Shown here: positions 27,995 to 36,803 of the stretch, piece after piece
Layout: the number at the start of each line of letters is the position of its first letter
Numbering within the stretch: the first letter of the stretch is position 1
Assembly: GCA_009777415.1 (NCBI GenBank)
Contig: WRLX01000003.1
Coordinates: 1 to 47,615, forward strand
Origin: Oscillospiraceae bacterium
GTDB lineage: Bacteria; Bacillota; Clostridia; Oscillospirales; Ruminococcaceae
Direction: 5' to 3'
DNA: 47,615 nucleotides
Notes under the pieces: generated by a model
The model's database searches: none
Told to the model about the DNA's origin: nothing
The model's input: the letters and a program-made list of their open reading frames with translations, nothing else
Translations under genes and position numbers: made by a program

Positions 27995-28633
27995 GTGAAA
28001 ACATTTATAGCGGATTTACTTAAAAAACACGCATTGAGCATTGCCATGCTTGCGGGGGCGATTGCATCGGTTGCAATTGCGGGGTTCGGCTCATTTGCCG
28101 CAGATTGTGAGCGGATTCCCGATGAGGTGTTGCGTCTGCATATAATTGCCAATTCAGACTCAAAAGAAGACCAACAGTTCAAATATAAGCTCCGCGACCG
28201 CATTTTACAAAACTTTACGCCGATACTGGGGGAGTGCGGCACATTAGAATCCGCAAAACGGACAAGCGAGAGCCTGTTGCCCGAAATAGAAAAACTGTCA
28301 CGCGAATTTGCGGCGGAAAATAATTACAATACCGAAATCACGGCGGAAATCACAGAAATGTATTTTACAACAAGGGTCTATGACAACCTAACCCTGCCCG
28401 CAGGTAATTATACCGCGCTGAGAATCACTATCGGCGAGGGAAACGGCAAAAACTGGTGGTGCGTAATGTTCCCGCTTTTGTGTGTCCCCGCCGTCGCTGA
28501 CAATTCCGAAGTCGAAACAACAGATGCAATCAACGTCCGCAATGCTTCAACAGAAGACGGCAATGAAGCTGCTAACGATGCCCCTAAAGTAAAATTCGCC
28601 GTGTTTGAGTTTTTGTCGGGATTTTTTAAATAA
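27995..28633 (+). CDS. spoIIR: Stage II sporulation protein R
   Basis: IPDEVLRLHIIANSDSKEDQQFKYKLRDRIL...NWWCVMFPLLC. Confidence 0.92.
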   Translation: MKTFIADLLKKHALSIAMLAGAIASVAIAGFGSFAADCERIPDEVLRLHIIANSDSKEDQQFKYKLRDRILQNFTPILGECGTLESAKRTSESLLPEIEKLSREFAAENNYNTEITAEITEMYFTTRVYDNLTLPAGNYTALRITIGEGNGKNWWCVMFPLLCVPAVADNSEVETTDAINVRNASTEDGNEAANDAPKVKFAVFEFLSGFFK

Positions 28634-28652
28634 TAGACCTCTTGAGAAGGTG

Positions 28653-29684
28653 TCACCAAAAAAATTCGCGTTCGTCACGTTGGGGGCGGTTCATTAAACC
28701 TTGCAATGCTTTTTCCGGTGCAAACCCCTCATAGCAGACTTTGTATAGTTGCTCAAAAATGGGAATGTCTATTCCCCTCTCCTTTGCGAGCCGCAACGCA
28801 ATTTTGACACACTCATATCCCTCAACAGTCCCGACCTGTTTTACTGCATCGGACGCAGAAACACCTTGCCCGATTAACAGCCCTGCCCTATGATTGCGGG
28901 AATGCTTGGATGTGCAGGTGACTATTAAATCGCCGACTCCCGCAAGCCCGGTAAAAGTTTGCCACTTTGCCCCGAGAGCAGTCCCCAACCGCTTTATCTC
29001 GGACATTCCTCTTGTCATGATTGCAGCGACTGCATTATCACCTAACCCCATTCCCAATGCAATTCCGCAACAAAGGGCAATGGGGTTTTTCAACGCGCCG
29101 CCCAGCTCGCTCCCCACAATGTCATCGTTTATATAAATCCGAAAACTTTTAGTCTGAAGGGTTGTTTGAATATATTCGGCATACTCTCGCGCAAGGCTTG
29201 CGGCGACTACCGCAGTGGGGCATCCGCGCCCGACTTCCTCCGCGTGGCACGGGCCTGTCAATATTACCATCGGATTCCGCTTGACAAAAACACCTATAAT
29301 CTCCGAAAGTCGGCATATAGGGAGAGTATGTGAACTGCCGCAGTCGTTTTCGCAAACACATTCGGCAAAGCCTTTGCTTACATTTACAACGACTGCATTT
29401 TTCGGAATATAGGGGGCGGCCTCCATGGCGGCTTGCCCGATAAACTTAGACGGGACTGCGAATACTACAATGTCTGCATTGGCGGCTTTTGATATGTCAC
29501 AGGTAAACTCTATCTCAGCGGGTATAGCAATACCCGGGAGCAGTCTTTTGTGTTCGCCCTCACGCTTAATCGTCTCTATCTCTTCCGGGAAATTAGAGTA
29601 ACAGATAACCCTATGCCCGGCGTTGCTCCAAAGTACTGACAAAGCAGTCCCAAATCCACAACCTAAAATAAAAATATTTGCCAC
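28653..29684 (-). CDS. gpsA: NAD(P)H-dependent glycerol-3-phosphate dehydrogenase
   Basis: ANIFILGCGFGTALSVLWSNAGHRV...KNPIALCCGIALGMGLGDNAVAAIMTRGMSE; GTG start at 29684. Confidence 0.96.
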   Translation of the reverse strand: MANIFILGCGFGTALSVLWSNAGHRVICYSNFPEEIETIKREGEHKRLLPGIAIPAEIEFTCDISKAANADIVVFAVPSKFIGQAAMEAAPYIPKNAVVVNVSKGFAECVCENDCGSSHTLPICRLSEIIGVFVKRNPMVILTGPCHAEEVGRGCPTAVVAASLAREYAEYIQTTLQTKSFRIYINDDIVGSELGGALKNPIALCCGIALGMGLGDNAVAAIMTRGMSEIKRLGTALGAKWQTFTGLAGVGDLIVTCTSKHSRNHRAGLLIGQGVSASDAVKQVGTVEGYECVKIALRLAKERGIDIPIFEQLYKVCYEGFAPEKALQGLMNRPQRDEREFFW

Positions 29685-29770
29685 TTTTTTACCCTTGTCC
29701 TTTCTGCACAAGCATGAAATCAAAAGTTGCGTTTTCCGCATTTACCAAGAACACTTTTAAAGCTTTTACC
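29685..29770 (-). repeat. Degenerate copy of the dispersed upstream repeat preceding gpsA
   Basis: Minus: GGTAAATGCGGAAAACGCAACTTTTGATTTCATGCTTGTGCAGAAAGGACAAGGGTAAAAAAGTG. Confidence 0.75.
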
Positions 29771-29784
29771 CTTACCCTCTCCCT

Positions 29785-30519
29785 TCATTCCTTACGTCCC
29801 AATTTCTTCTCCGTCCCGTTAAACAGCCGCTTAATATTCCCCCTGTGCTTAAAAACCAATAACACCGCAACCGCAATTGAAAATACCGCGCCTACATTGT
29901 TTACCGATGGGGGCTTCTTCCACACATACGCGCCGATTACGTACACAACAACAGGGTAAAGACTGCCGGCAATTACCGAGCCGAGCGAAACGTATTTGGT
30001 AATCACCACTATTATTATAAACAAAGAAAGCAAAATTAATGCCGCGAGCCAATCTATCACAAACAAAGTCGCAACAGTGACAAGAATCGCCTTTCCGCCC
30101 TTGAACTTATAATAAACGGGGTAACAGTGTCCCAATACGGACGACAACGCGGCAATCCAAAGAAAAAACGACAAACTGCGATAGTCGAATACAATACGCC
30201 GCAGGTCGAAATACGATGAAAGGGGTTGTGCGATTTGAATCCACCATAATCGATAAAGCCCCCATACCGCAAAAATCGAGATTACTCCTTTAAGCACGTC
30301 AAACAGCAATACAAGACCCGCCGCACCTTTTCCCATAGTCCGCAACGTGTTGGTAAGCCCCGGATTGCCCGAGCCCATTTCCCGTATATCCTTGCCGTGT
30401 TTTATTTTTGCGGCGATAATTGCGGGATTAATGCTGCAAATAAGGTATGGGGCGATAATTGCAAAAGCAATACAAATATTATAAAAAAGATTGCTACTAT
30501 AAAGCATACCGTAAAGCAT
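29785..30519 (-). CDS. plsY: Glycerol-3-phosphate acyltransferase PlsY
   Basis: IKHGKDIREMGSGNPGLTNTLRTMGK...VLGHCYPVYYKFKGGKAILVTVATL. Confidence 0.96.
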   Translation of the reverse strand: MLYGMLYSSNLFYNICIAFAIIAPYLICSINPAIIAAKIKHGKDIREMGSGNPGLTNTLRTMGKGAAGLVLLFDVLKGVISIFAVWGLYRLWWIQIAQPLSSYFDLRRIVFDYRSLSFFLWIAALSSVLGHCYPVYYKFKGGKAILVTVATLFVIDWLAALILLSLFIIIVVITKYVSLGSVIAGSLYPVVVYVIGAYVWKKPPSVNNVGAVFSIAVAVLLVFKHRGNIKRLFNGTEKKLGRKE

Positions 30520-30520
30520 A

Positions 30521-31867
30521 TTATTCTCCCCGCTCTCTCGGAATAATCCGTATAGGAGTCATATCCAATCCGAACGCCTCACGAATCTGATTTTCAATAT
30601 ACCTTTGATAAGAAAAATGAAACAAGTCAATCTTATTGCAAAAAACTACAAAAGTCGGCGGCTTGACATCAGCTTGAGTGATATAATAAAGCTTGAGTCT
30701 TCTGCCGCGGTCAGTCGGCGGCTGAACCCGCGAAGTCGCATATGCAAGCATATCATTGAGCCGCCCCGTGCCTATACGAGTGAGGTTTTGCTCTAAAGCG
30801 GCTTTGGCAATTTCAAACAGCTTGTCAATCCTCTGCCCGGTAAGCGCGGAAATAAATACATACGGCGCGTAAGACATGAACGAGAAATCGACCGCCAATT
30901 GCTTTTTAAATACCGACATGGTTTTGCCGTCCTTTTCGACCAAATCCCACTTGTTAATCGCGATTACCGTTGCCTTGCCCTTTTCGTGAGCATACCCGGC
31001 AATTTTGCTGTCTTGCTCGGTGAATCCGACACACGCATCAATCATGATTACGGCAACATCGGCACGCTCAACGGCGTTTAACGCACGGATAACGCTGTAA
31101 TGCTCAATATTCTCAATCACCCGCGATTTACGCCTTAATCCGGCAGTGTCTATCAACAAAAACTTCTCGCCGTTACGCTCCGCAATTGTATCAAGCGCGT
31201 CTCGCGTAGTCCCCGCTATGTCGGAAACAATTGCCCGTTCCTCACCTACAATTTTGTTGACTAACGAGGATTTACCCGAATTAGGTTTGCCGATTATCGC
31301 AATTTTGGTAATCTCTTTATATTCGTCTTCGTATTCAGAATCGGGGACAGGGAGCAACTTGACAATCGCGTCAAGCAAGTCGCCCGTGCCATGCCCGTGA
31401 ACCGATGAAACTGCAAACGGTTCACCCAAGCCCAAGTTGTAAAATTCATAAAAATCCGGGTGAGTTTCGCCGACATTGTCGCATTTATTAACGCAGAGCA
31501 GAATAGGTTTACCGCTTTTAAGCAAAATATTGGCTATATCCTTGTCTGTTGCACTCATTCCCGTGCGAATATCAACGACTAACACAATCACGTCCGCACT
31601 TAAAATTGCGACTTGCGCCTGTGCGAGCATTTTCGACAGGATTAAATCCTTGGAATCGGGTTCAAGTCCGCCTGTATCAATCAAGGTAAACTCCCGCCCG
31701 TTCCAGTCGCTCTGCCCGTAAAGCCGGTCACGAGTGACCCCCGGCGAGTCGTCTACTATAGCGGTGCGTGTACCTATAATTTTGTTAAACAGCGAGGATT
31801 TACCCACATTCGGTCTCCCCACGATTGCCACCATCCCGGTTTGCTTTATACTGTTATTGTAAGACAT
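30521..31867 (-). CDS. der: Ribosome biogenesis GTPase Der (EngA)
   Basis: Two G domains: VAIVGRPNVGKSSLFNKIIG and IAIIGKPNSGKSSLVNKIVG; KH-like C-terminus. Confidence 0.98.
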   Translation of the reverse strand: MSYNNSIKQTGMVAIVGRPNVGKSSLFNKIIGTRTAIVDDSPGVTRDRLYGQSDWNGREFTLIDTGGLEPDSKDLILSKMLAQAQVAILSADVIVLVVDIRTGMSATDKDIANILLKSGKPILLCVNKCDNVGETHPDFYEFYNLGLGEPFAVSSVHGHGTGDLLDAIVKLLPVPDSEYEDEYKEITKIAIIGKPNSGKSSLVNKIVGEERAIVSDIAGTTRDALDTIAERNGEKFLLIDTAGLRRKSRVIENIEHYSVIRALNAVERADVAVIMIDACVGFTEQDSKIAGYAHEKGKATVIAINKWDLVEKDGKTMSVFKKQLAVDFSFMSYAPYVFISALTGQRIDKLFEIAKAALEQNLTRIGTGRLNDMLAYATSRVQPPTDRGRRLKLYYITQADVKPPTFVVFCNKIDLFHFSYQRYIENQIREAFGLDMTPIRIIPRERGE

Positions 31868-32493
31868 AATTTTTCCTTGTTTTTAATTACATACTCATCT
31901 ATAAGACTTTCGTATTTTTTCATTATTTCATGTTTAAGATAAGCCGAGAAACATTCCCTGCGTTCGATTTGCGAAATTCGCGTATTTGCCGCACTAACCG
32001 AAACGCCGAACAACCCGCTCAGTTCATGAGTCGGCAAGCTTCTTTCAAGTCTGCGCTTTAACTCAAGAATAACCAACTCGGGCATAAGCAACTCCGACGC
32101 GAATAAGTTGGCTTGACGCTCTTCTTCGGCATCGTCCTTAATATGCCCTAATATAACATGACCGACTTCATGCGCCAAAGTCCAGTTATTGCGAAATTGT
32201 AAATTCCGCAATCTTGTCGCCGTGTCCGATGAAACGAAACGGTGAAGCATGGCTTTCGGTAAAGCATGAGTCAAGATTATATGAGTGTCGGCATTTATAA
32301 GAGTACACCCGTCCTTTATTCGGTTAAACAACAACGGAGGGACACCCGTTAATTTTGCATAATTTTGAAAAGTATCAAAAATGATATTTTTCTCAAACCT
32401 CATCCCCCTAATGTCCGATTCGAACGAGGGCAGACCACACTCCTCACCTTGATTTACTAATATTTCCCGCGCTTTATTTATTACTTTCTGCAT
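31846..32493 (-). CDS. ImmA/IrrE-family metallopeptidase
   Basis: NNWTLAHEVGHVILGHIKDDAEEERQANLFASELLMP (HExxH). Confidence 0.9.
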   Translation of the reverse strand: MQKVINKAREILVNQGEECGLPSFESDIRGMRFEKNIIFDTFQNYAKLTGVPPLLFNRIKDGCTLINADTHIILTHALPKAMLHRFVSSDTATRLRNLQFRNNWTLAHEVGHVILGHIKDDAEEERQANLFASELLMPELVILELKRRLERSLPTHELSGLFGVSVSAANTRISQIERRECFSAYLKHEIMKKYESLIDEYVIKNKEKLCLTITV

Positions 32494-32800
32494 TTTGTCT
32501 GTTCCTCAAATATACGTCAATAGTATCGCTGAATTGGTTTAAGAGCTTACCCCTGTCTTCATCAGTAAGTCCCGAAATCCTTGTTAAAAGGAGCAATTCG
32601 GCGGATTGACCGTCGCTCAAAAGATAATCAATAGGCACTGTAAAATAATTGGAAAGCTTGCGCAACATTTCGGCATCGGGAGTTCTTTTGCCCGTTTCCC
32701 ACTTGCCGACCGTCCCCTGAGTGACTCCCATTTTCTCCGCCAATTGAATTTGGTTTATGGCTTTGTCAGCTCTCAGCTGTTTTAGTCTTTGCGGCAGCAT
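32474..32800 (-). CDS. XRE/HTH-family transcriptional regulator
   Basis: LKQLRADKAINQIQLAEKMGVTQGTVGKWETGKRTPDAEMLRKLSNYFTVPIDYLL. Confidence 0.93.
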   Translation of the reverse strand: MLPQRLKQLRADKAINQIQLAEKMGVTQGTVGKWETGKRTPDAEMLRKLSNYFTVPIDYLLSDGQSAELLLLTRISGLTDEDRGKLLNQFSDTIDVYLRNRQNAESNK

Positions 32801-32832
32801 AAATACCCCCCCTTTTTTTTCCTGCTGTAGGA

Positions 32833-32966
32833 CAGTATAACACACTTCGACAAATATGTCAATAATAAATATGTCAAAAAGGAATAAAAATTTTTAAAAA
32901 GGGGTTGACAAGCAATTAAAACTATGTTATTATTCCTTTATGGAATATTCCTCAAAGGAATAATAT
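32833..32966. promoter_or_regulatory. Divergent promoter/operator region: minus TTGACA-17-TATACT (XRE), plus TTGACA(32905)-17-TATTAT(32928); operator TATTATTCCTTTATGGAATATTCCTCAAAGGAATAATA
   Basis: Perfect 12-bp inverted repeat 32928-32939/32954-32965 around the palindrome GGAATATTCC (32942-32951); TATTCCTTT motif also present next to the minus promoter. Confidence 0.8.
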
Positions 32967-32979
32967 TTAGTGAATTATA

Positions 32980-33077
32980 AAGAAAGGGCAGGGGTAAAAG
33001 TTTGAAAGTAAATCTGCGTAAATGCGGAAAAAGAAACTTTTAAAGTACATTTGTGTAGAAAGGGCAGGGGTAAAAAA
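32980..33077 (+). repeat. Copy of the dispersed upstream-ORF repeat; 13-codon ORF LKVNLRKCGKRNF* (33002-33043), 76 bp from the downstream ATG
   Basis: AGAAAGGGCAGGGGTAAAAGTTTGAAAG...TTTTAA...ACATTTGTGTAGAAAGGGCAGGGGTAAAAAAATG. Confidence 0.85.
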
Positions 33078-33542
33078 ATGAGTAAATCGGCAAAAATCAG
33101 GATTCCGAAAGATGTAACGGCACTATGTGAGCAAGTCGCAAAGGGGTACGAAAGGCGCAAAAAGGACTATGAAAACAGGAGGATGGACATAATTTACTCG
33201 CACACATCCGGGTTTGAGGGTGCAGTCGGCGGGGCAAGAGGGAACAGTGTATCAGACCCGAGTGCGGCAAAAGCCGAACGGCTTGAAAAACTCGAGGAGA
33301 GCCTTGATGCCAAGTTTGTACGCGCAGTGGAGCGGGCGATTATATCGTTAGGGGCAGACGTTGCGCGGGATTCACGCGAGAAATTACGAAAGGCAGTTCT
33401 GCTTAACTGTGAAAACGGGCATGAATACCCGTATGAGATTTTGGGGATTGACGAATTTTCAAGAAGAGAATTTTACAGAAGGAGGAAAAGTTTTATCGTA
33501 GAAATCGGCGCTGAATTAGGCTTGCTCAACTTTGACAGTTGA
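33078..33542 (+). CDS. Small protein resembling phage late-gene regulators of the RinA/ArpU type (tentative)
   Basis: C-terminal YEILGIDEFSRREFYRRRKSFIVEIGAELGLL; divergent from the XRE regulator. Confidence 0.45.
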   Translation: MSKSAKIRIPKDVTALCEQVAKGYERRKKDYENRRMDIIYSHTSGFEGAVGGARGNSVSDPSAAKAERLEKLEESLDAKFVRAVERAIISLGADVARDSREKLRKAVLLNCENGHEYPYEILGIDEFSRREFYRRRKSFIVEIGAELGLLNFDS

Positions 33543-33580
33543 AATCGGCAAAAAAATCGGCAAACATGGCAGATTTTTTC

Positions 33581-33609
33581 TTGACAACCTCTCTGAAATA
33601 TGATACAAT
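33581..33609 (+). promoter_or_regulatory. Sigma-A-type promoter of the antiporter gene
   Basis: TTGACA-17 nt-TACAAT. Confidence 0.7.
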
Positions 33610-33650
33610 ATGAAAATAAGTGTAAAATATTTTAAGAAAGAGAGGGATTT

Positions 33651-35150
33651 ATGTACATCATTTTAATTATAGCGTCGATAATCATTCTTTTGTGTGTCCT
33701 TTTAAGCAAGGCTCTGCATCGCTTCGGCGTTCCGTCGCTGTTAATCTTTGTTGTCTTGGGAATGCTTGCGGGAATGGTCATAAGAACGATAATGAGGGGA
33801 GGCGGATTCGGCGGAATATTTACAGATGATGCAAGCGTTACGGAGGCGATTCCGGTTGACACAATCGCCTCGTTTGCGTTAGTGTTTATCATGTTTTACG
33901 GCGGGTTTGCAACAAAGTGGGAAACGGCAAAACCTGTCGCGCTAAGGGCGGGGATTATGTCATCGCTCGGAACAATTATAACCGCTTTCGGGATTGCCTC
34001 GTTTTGCTTTGTTATCTTTAATGTTCCGTTTTTATACGGATTGTTGTTCGGCTCGGTAGTGTCGTCAACCGATGCGGCATCGGTATTTTCGATTCTACGT
34101 TCAAGGAAGTTGAACCTTAAAGGTGGGCTTGCGCCTTTGCTCGAGATTGAAAGCGGGAGCAATGACCCGTTTTCGTATATGCTTACGATTATATCAATTA
34201 CCGCACTCCAAGCACAAGGAAGCGGAATGTCGCTTACCCAACTCATAAAACTCATTTTAATACAAATAACAGCCGCGCTTATAATTGCCGCTTTAGCTTC
34301 GGTTTTGGCAGTTTTGCTGCTGAAACGCCTGAATCTGGAGAATACCGGATTTTACCCGATATTAATCTTTGCGATTATTATGATGAGCTTTTCAATTTGC
34401 ACGTTAGTAAACGGGAACGGGCTTTTGTGCGTATATATCACGGGAATAGTAGTCGGAAACAACAAGTTCAGCCATAAAAAGCACACAGTCCAATTTTTTG
34501 ACAGCATATCGTGGCTTATGCAGATTGTGCTTTTCTTTATGCTCGGGCTGATTTCACATCCGTCAATGCTTCCCGCGATTGCCGTTGAAGGGACTATATT
34601 GTCTGTTTTGCTTATTATTGTGGTACGCCCCGTTGCGACTGCCCTCATTTTGAGCTGGTTTAAAACCCCGATTAAACAGCAGATTTTCGTGTCATGGGTG
34701 GGGCTTCGCGGCGCGGCTTCAATCGCTTTTGCCATTATAGCTACCGAGGCACTTGAAGGGAGCTTGCCCTACGACCTGTTCCACCTTGTATTTTATGTGG
34801 CACTGTTTTCGGTAATGGTTCAAGGCACGTTAATCCCGTTTGCAGCGAAAAAGCTTGATTTAATCGATGACAGCGATGAAAATGCGGTTATGAAAACTTT
34901 TACCGACTATTTCGACGGTGTCAGTACGCAACTATATGAGTATAAAGTCGAAGAGGGTGATACATTTGCGGGGAAATCAATTACCGATGCGAACATTCCT
35001 CAAGATATGCTAATCATCATGATTAAACGAAAAAACAAAGTAATAGTCCCTAAGGGAACAACCCAGATTATCAAAAACGATGTCTTAGTCGTAAGCGGGC
35101 AGGATTTTAGCTTTTTTACCGACGAAAAGGCTGCATTCGGCTCGGCATAA
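33651..35150 (+). CDS. CvrA/NhaP2-type potassium/proton antiporter with TrkA_C domain
   Basis: CPA1-type TM region (VVSSTDAASVFSILRSRKLNLKGGLAPLLEIESGSNDP), C-terminal YKVEEGDTFAGKSITDANIPQDMLIIMIKRKNKVIVPKGTTQI. Confidence 0.92.
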   Translation: MYIILIIASIIILLCVLLSKALHRFGVPSLLIFVVLGMLAGMVIRTIMRGGGFGGIFTDDASVTEAIPVDTIASFALVFIMFYGGFATKWETAKPVALRAGIMSSLGTIITAFGIASFCFVIFNVPFLYGLLFGSVVSSTDAASVFSILRSRKLNLKGGLAPLLEIESGSNDPFSYMLTIISITALQAQGSGMSLTQLIKLILIQITAALIIAALASVLAVLLLKRLNLENTGFYPILIFAIIMMSFSICTLVNGNGLLCVYITGIVVGNNKFSHKKHTVQFFDSISWLMQIVLFFMLGLISHPSMLPAIAVEGTILSVLLIIVVRPVATALILSWFKTPIKQQIFVSWVGLRGAASIAFAIIATEALEGSLPYDLFHLVFYVALFSVMVQGTLIPFAAKKLDLIDDSDENAVMKTFTDYFDGVSTQLYEYKVEEGDTFAGKSITDANIPQDMLIIMIKRKNKVIVPKGTTQIIKNDVLVVSGQDFSFFTDEKAAFGSA

Positions 35151-35178
35151 AAAATTTTTAAATTCAATAAATTACCTA

Positions 35179-35207
35179 TTGACAAACAAAAAAAGATGTG
35201 ATATACT
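35179..35207 (+). promoter_or_regulatory. Sigma-A-type promoter
   Basis: TTGACA-17 nt-TATACT. Confidence 0.7.
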
Positions 35208-35242
35208 ACATGGTATAATTAGGTTCGGAAAGGGGAAAAACT

Positions 35243-35632
35243 ATGCAATTCAAACATACTGCGGTTGTTAAAAGAGTCACTGCGCTTACGTTATCGTTAT
35301 GCGTTGCATTAGTTTTTTTGCTTTCGGATAACGTAGGGTTTTCGCTTATTAATCACGAACACGAGCATAGTTGTATCGAAGATTACGGCGATTACCAAGA
35401 GAGCAACAAGGAAAACAAGGGAGAACAAGAAGAGGAATGCGATGACATTGCCAAATGCTGTAAAGTATGCTTACATATTAACGGCTTAAAAAAATTCAAC
35501 TCCAAAGCGGCGGTTTTAGGTGTAGCATCCGCTAACTGTAAAGTTGCGATTACTGCGGCAATTTCAAAGTCGGCATTTCCGAAAACAGTCTTTGCAACAC
35601 CTGTATCCTTGAAAACACAACTAAATAATTAA
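35243..35632 (+). CDS. Small membrane/secreted protein with a His/Glu/Cys-rich segment (possible metal-binding protein)
   Basis: N-terminal TM, NHEHEHSCIEDY...EEEECDDIAKCCKVCLHI. Confidence 0.6.
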   Translation: MQFKHTAVVKRVTALTLSLCVALVFLLSDNVGFSLINHEHEHSCIEDYGDYQESNKENKGEQEEECDDIAKCCKVCLHINGLKKFNSKAAVLGVASANCKVAITAAISKSAFPKTVFATPVSLKTQLNN

Positions 35633-35758
35633 TATGCCCAAATAAGACTTATGCTCATTCGGGACTTTTTGCCGTGCCGTGGAATGGGGAACTACCCCAA
35701 CCCTCGGTAGGCGTGGTTTTGTATGTCATTAGGTCTTTTTCCTATGCCTGAAAATAAT

Positions 35759-35926
35759 TAAGAACCTGTCTTCTATAAGCAACGTGCTGATAAAACGAGC
35801 GGATTTTTCGTCAGACAAGGCGATTTTTGTGCGAATATCCGTGCATATTTAAGCAAAAATCAACGCGCAGTATGGCGGAAAATCCGCCGTTTTAGCAGTG
35901 TGTTTGCTTATGAAGACAGGTTCTAA
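35759..35926. repeat. Long-hairpin intergenic element, copy 2 (same core as 18745-18906, different arms)
   Basis: TTAAGAACCTGTCTTCTATAAGCAA ... TTGCTTATGAAGACAGGTTCTAA; core GATTTTTGTGCGAATATCCGTGCATATTTAAGCAAAAATCAACGC. Confidence 0.85.
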
Positions 35927-35929
35927 GAC

Positions 35930-36049
35930 TTCTTACAGCACACTCGTGCAGAAAGGGAATGGGTAAAAAGTTTGAGAATCAATCTTCGAATAAATGGGAA
36001 AACGAATTTTTACAGCACACCCGTGCAGAAAGGAAATGGGTAAAAAGTT
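35930..36049 (+). repeat. Dispersed upstream-ORF repeat, one full plus one partial copy; 23-codon ORF LRINLRINGKTNFYSTPVQKGNG* (35972-36043)
   Basis: GCACACTCGTGCAGAAAGGGAATGGGTAAAAAGTTTGAG and GCACACCCGTGCAGAAAGGAAATGGGTAAAAAGTTATG; 78-bp start-to-start. Confidence 0.85.
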
Positions 36050-36607
36050 ATGAAAAAAACTCTGCTTGTTATTCTTTCGGTGATTAGCGTGTTTCTTTTA
36101 GCGGTCAGCGTGACTGTACTCTTCACATCTTGCAGTCACAGTAATGCGCAACCGCTTGAATCCACAACCGAAGCCACAGAACTCACAACAACAGACTCAA
36201 CAACCGCTACTCAGCGGACAACTGCCGCATCGGCAACCACCACTAAAAAAGAAACAACCACAGTTGTAACAACAACACTTGCGGCTACAACATCAAAGAC
36301 TAATAATGCGATACCGGCTAATAATGCACCGGCGGCCGATAATACTCAAGCGGCTAACAACACTCCGCCTCCGCCACAGCCTACCGGCCCGCCACCGACT
36401 AACAACACTCCGCCACCGCAGCAACCTACCAACCCGCCACCTCCTCCACCGCAGCCTACCGCTACCGACCCGCCACCTCCTCCTCCGCAACCTACCGACC
36501 CTCCTCCACCCCCGCCACAGCCTACCGACCCTCCTCCACCTCCACCGCAACCTACCGACCCGCCGCCTCCTCCTCCGGATGACGGCTGTTGCCCGGATTG
36601 CGATTAG
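36050..36607 (+). CDS. Secreted lipoprotein with Ser/Thr-rich then proline-rich repeat region and a Cys-rich tail
   Basis: Lipobox-like LFTSC; PPPPPPQPTDP repeats; DDGCCPDCD C-terminus. Confidence 0.8.
   Translation: MKKTLLVILSVISVFLLAVSVTVLFTSCSHSNAQPLESTTEATELTTTDSTTATQRTTAASATTTKKETTTVVTTTLAATTSKTNNAIPANNAPAADNTQAANNTPPPPQPTGPPPTNNTPPPQQPTNPPPPPPQPTATDPPPPPPQPTDPPPPPPQPTDPPPPPPQPTDPPPPPPDDGCCPDCD
36420..36580 (+). repeat. ~30-bp coding minisatellite (PPPPPPQPTD units)
   Basis: Repeated CCTACCGACCCTCCTCCACCCCCGCCACAG-type units. Confidence 0.8.
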
Positions 36608-36694
36608 AACTCGGTTCTTTGCAACATTCGCACCCACTAAAAAATAACAAATTTTTGAATGTACTATAAAATTAAAATGTAGTACGGAAAATTC

Positions 36695-36803
36695 AAGCGC
36701 GTTTTGCGCAGAAAGAAAATAGGTAAAATAATGAAAATAATCTATGTAAATGGGAAAACGAACTTTTATGGCACATTTGTGCAGAAAGGGAATGGGTAAA
36801 ATA
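36695..36803 (+). repeat. Copy of the dispersed upstream-ORF repeat with ATG start; 22-codon ORF MKIIYVNGKTNFYGTFVQKGNG* (36731-36799)
   Basis: GCGCGTTTTGCGCAGAAAG (36697) and GCACATTTGTGCAGAAAGG (36771); ATG to ATG 73 bp. Confidence 0.85.

Noticed and set aside
31846-33542. Intact prophage or integrative element
   Set aside because: Only XRE, ImmA/IrrE and one RinA/ArpU-like protein are present; no integrase, att repeats or structural genes in the window.
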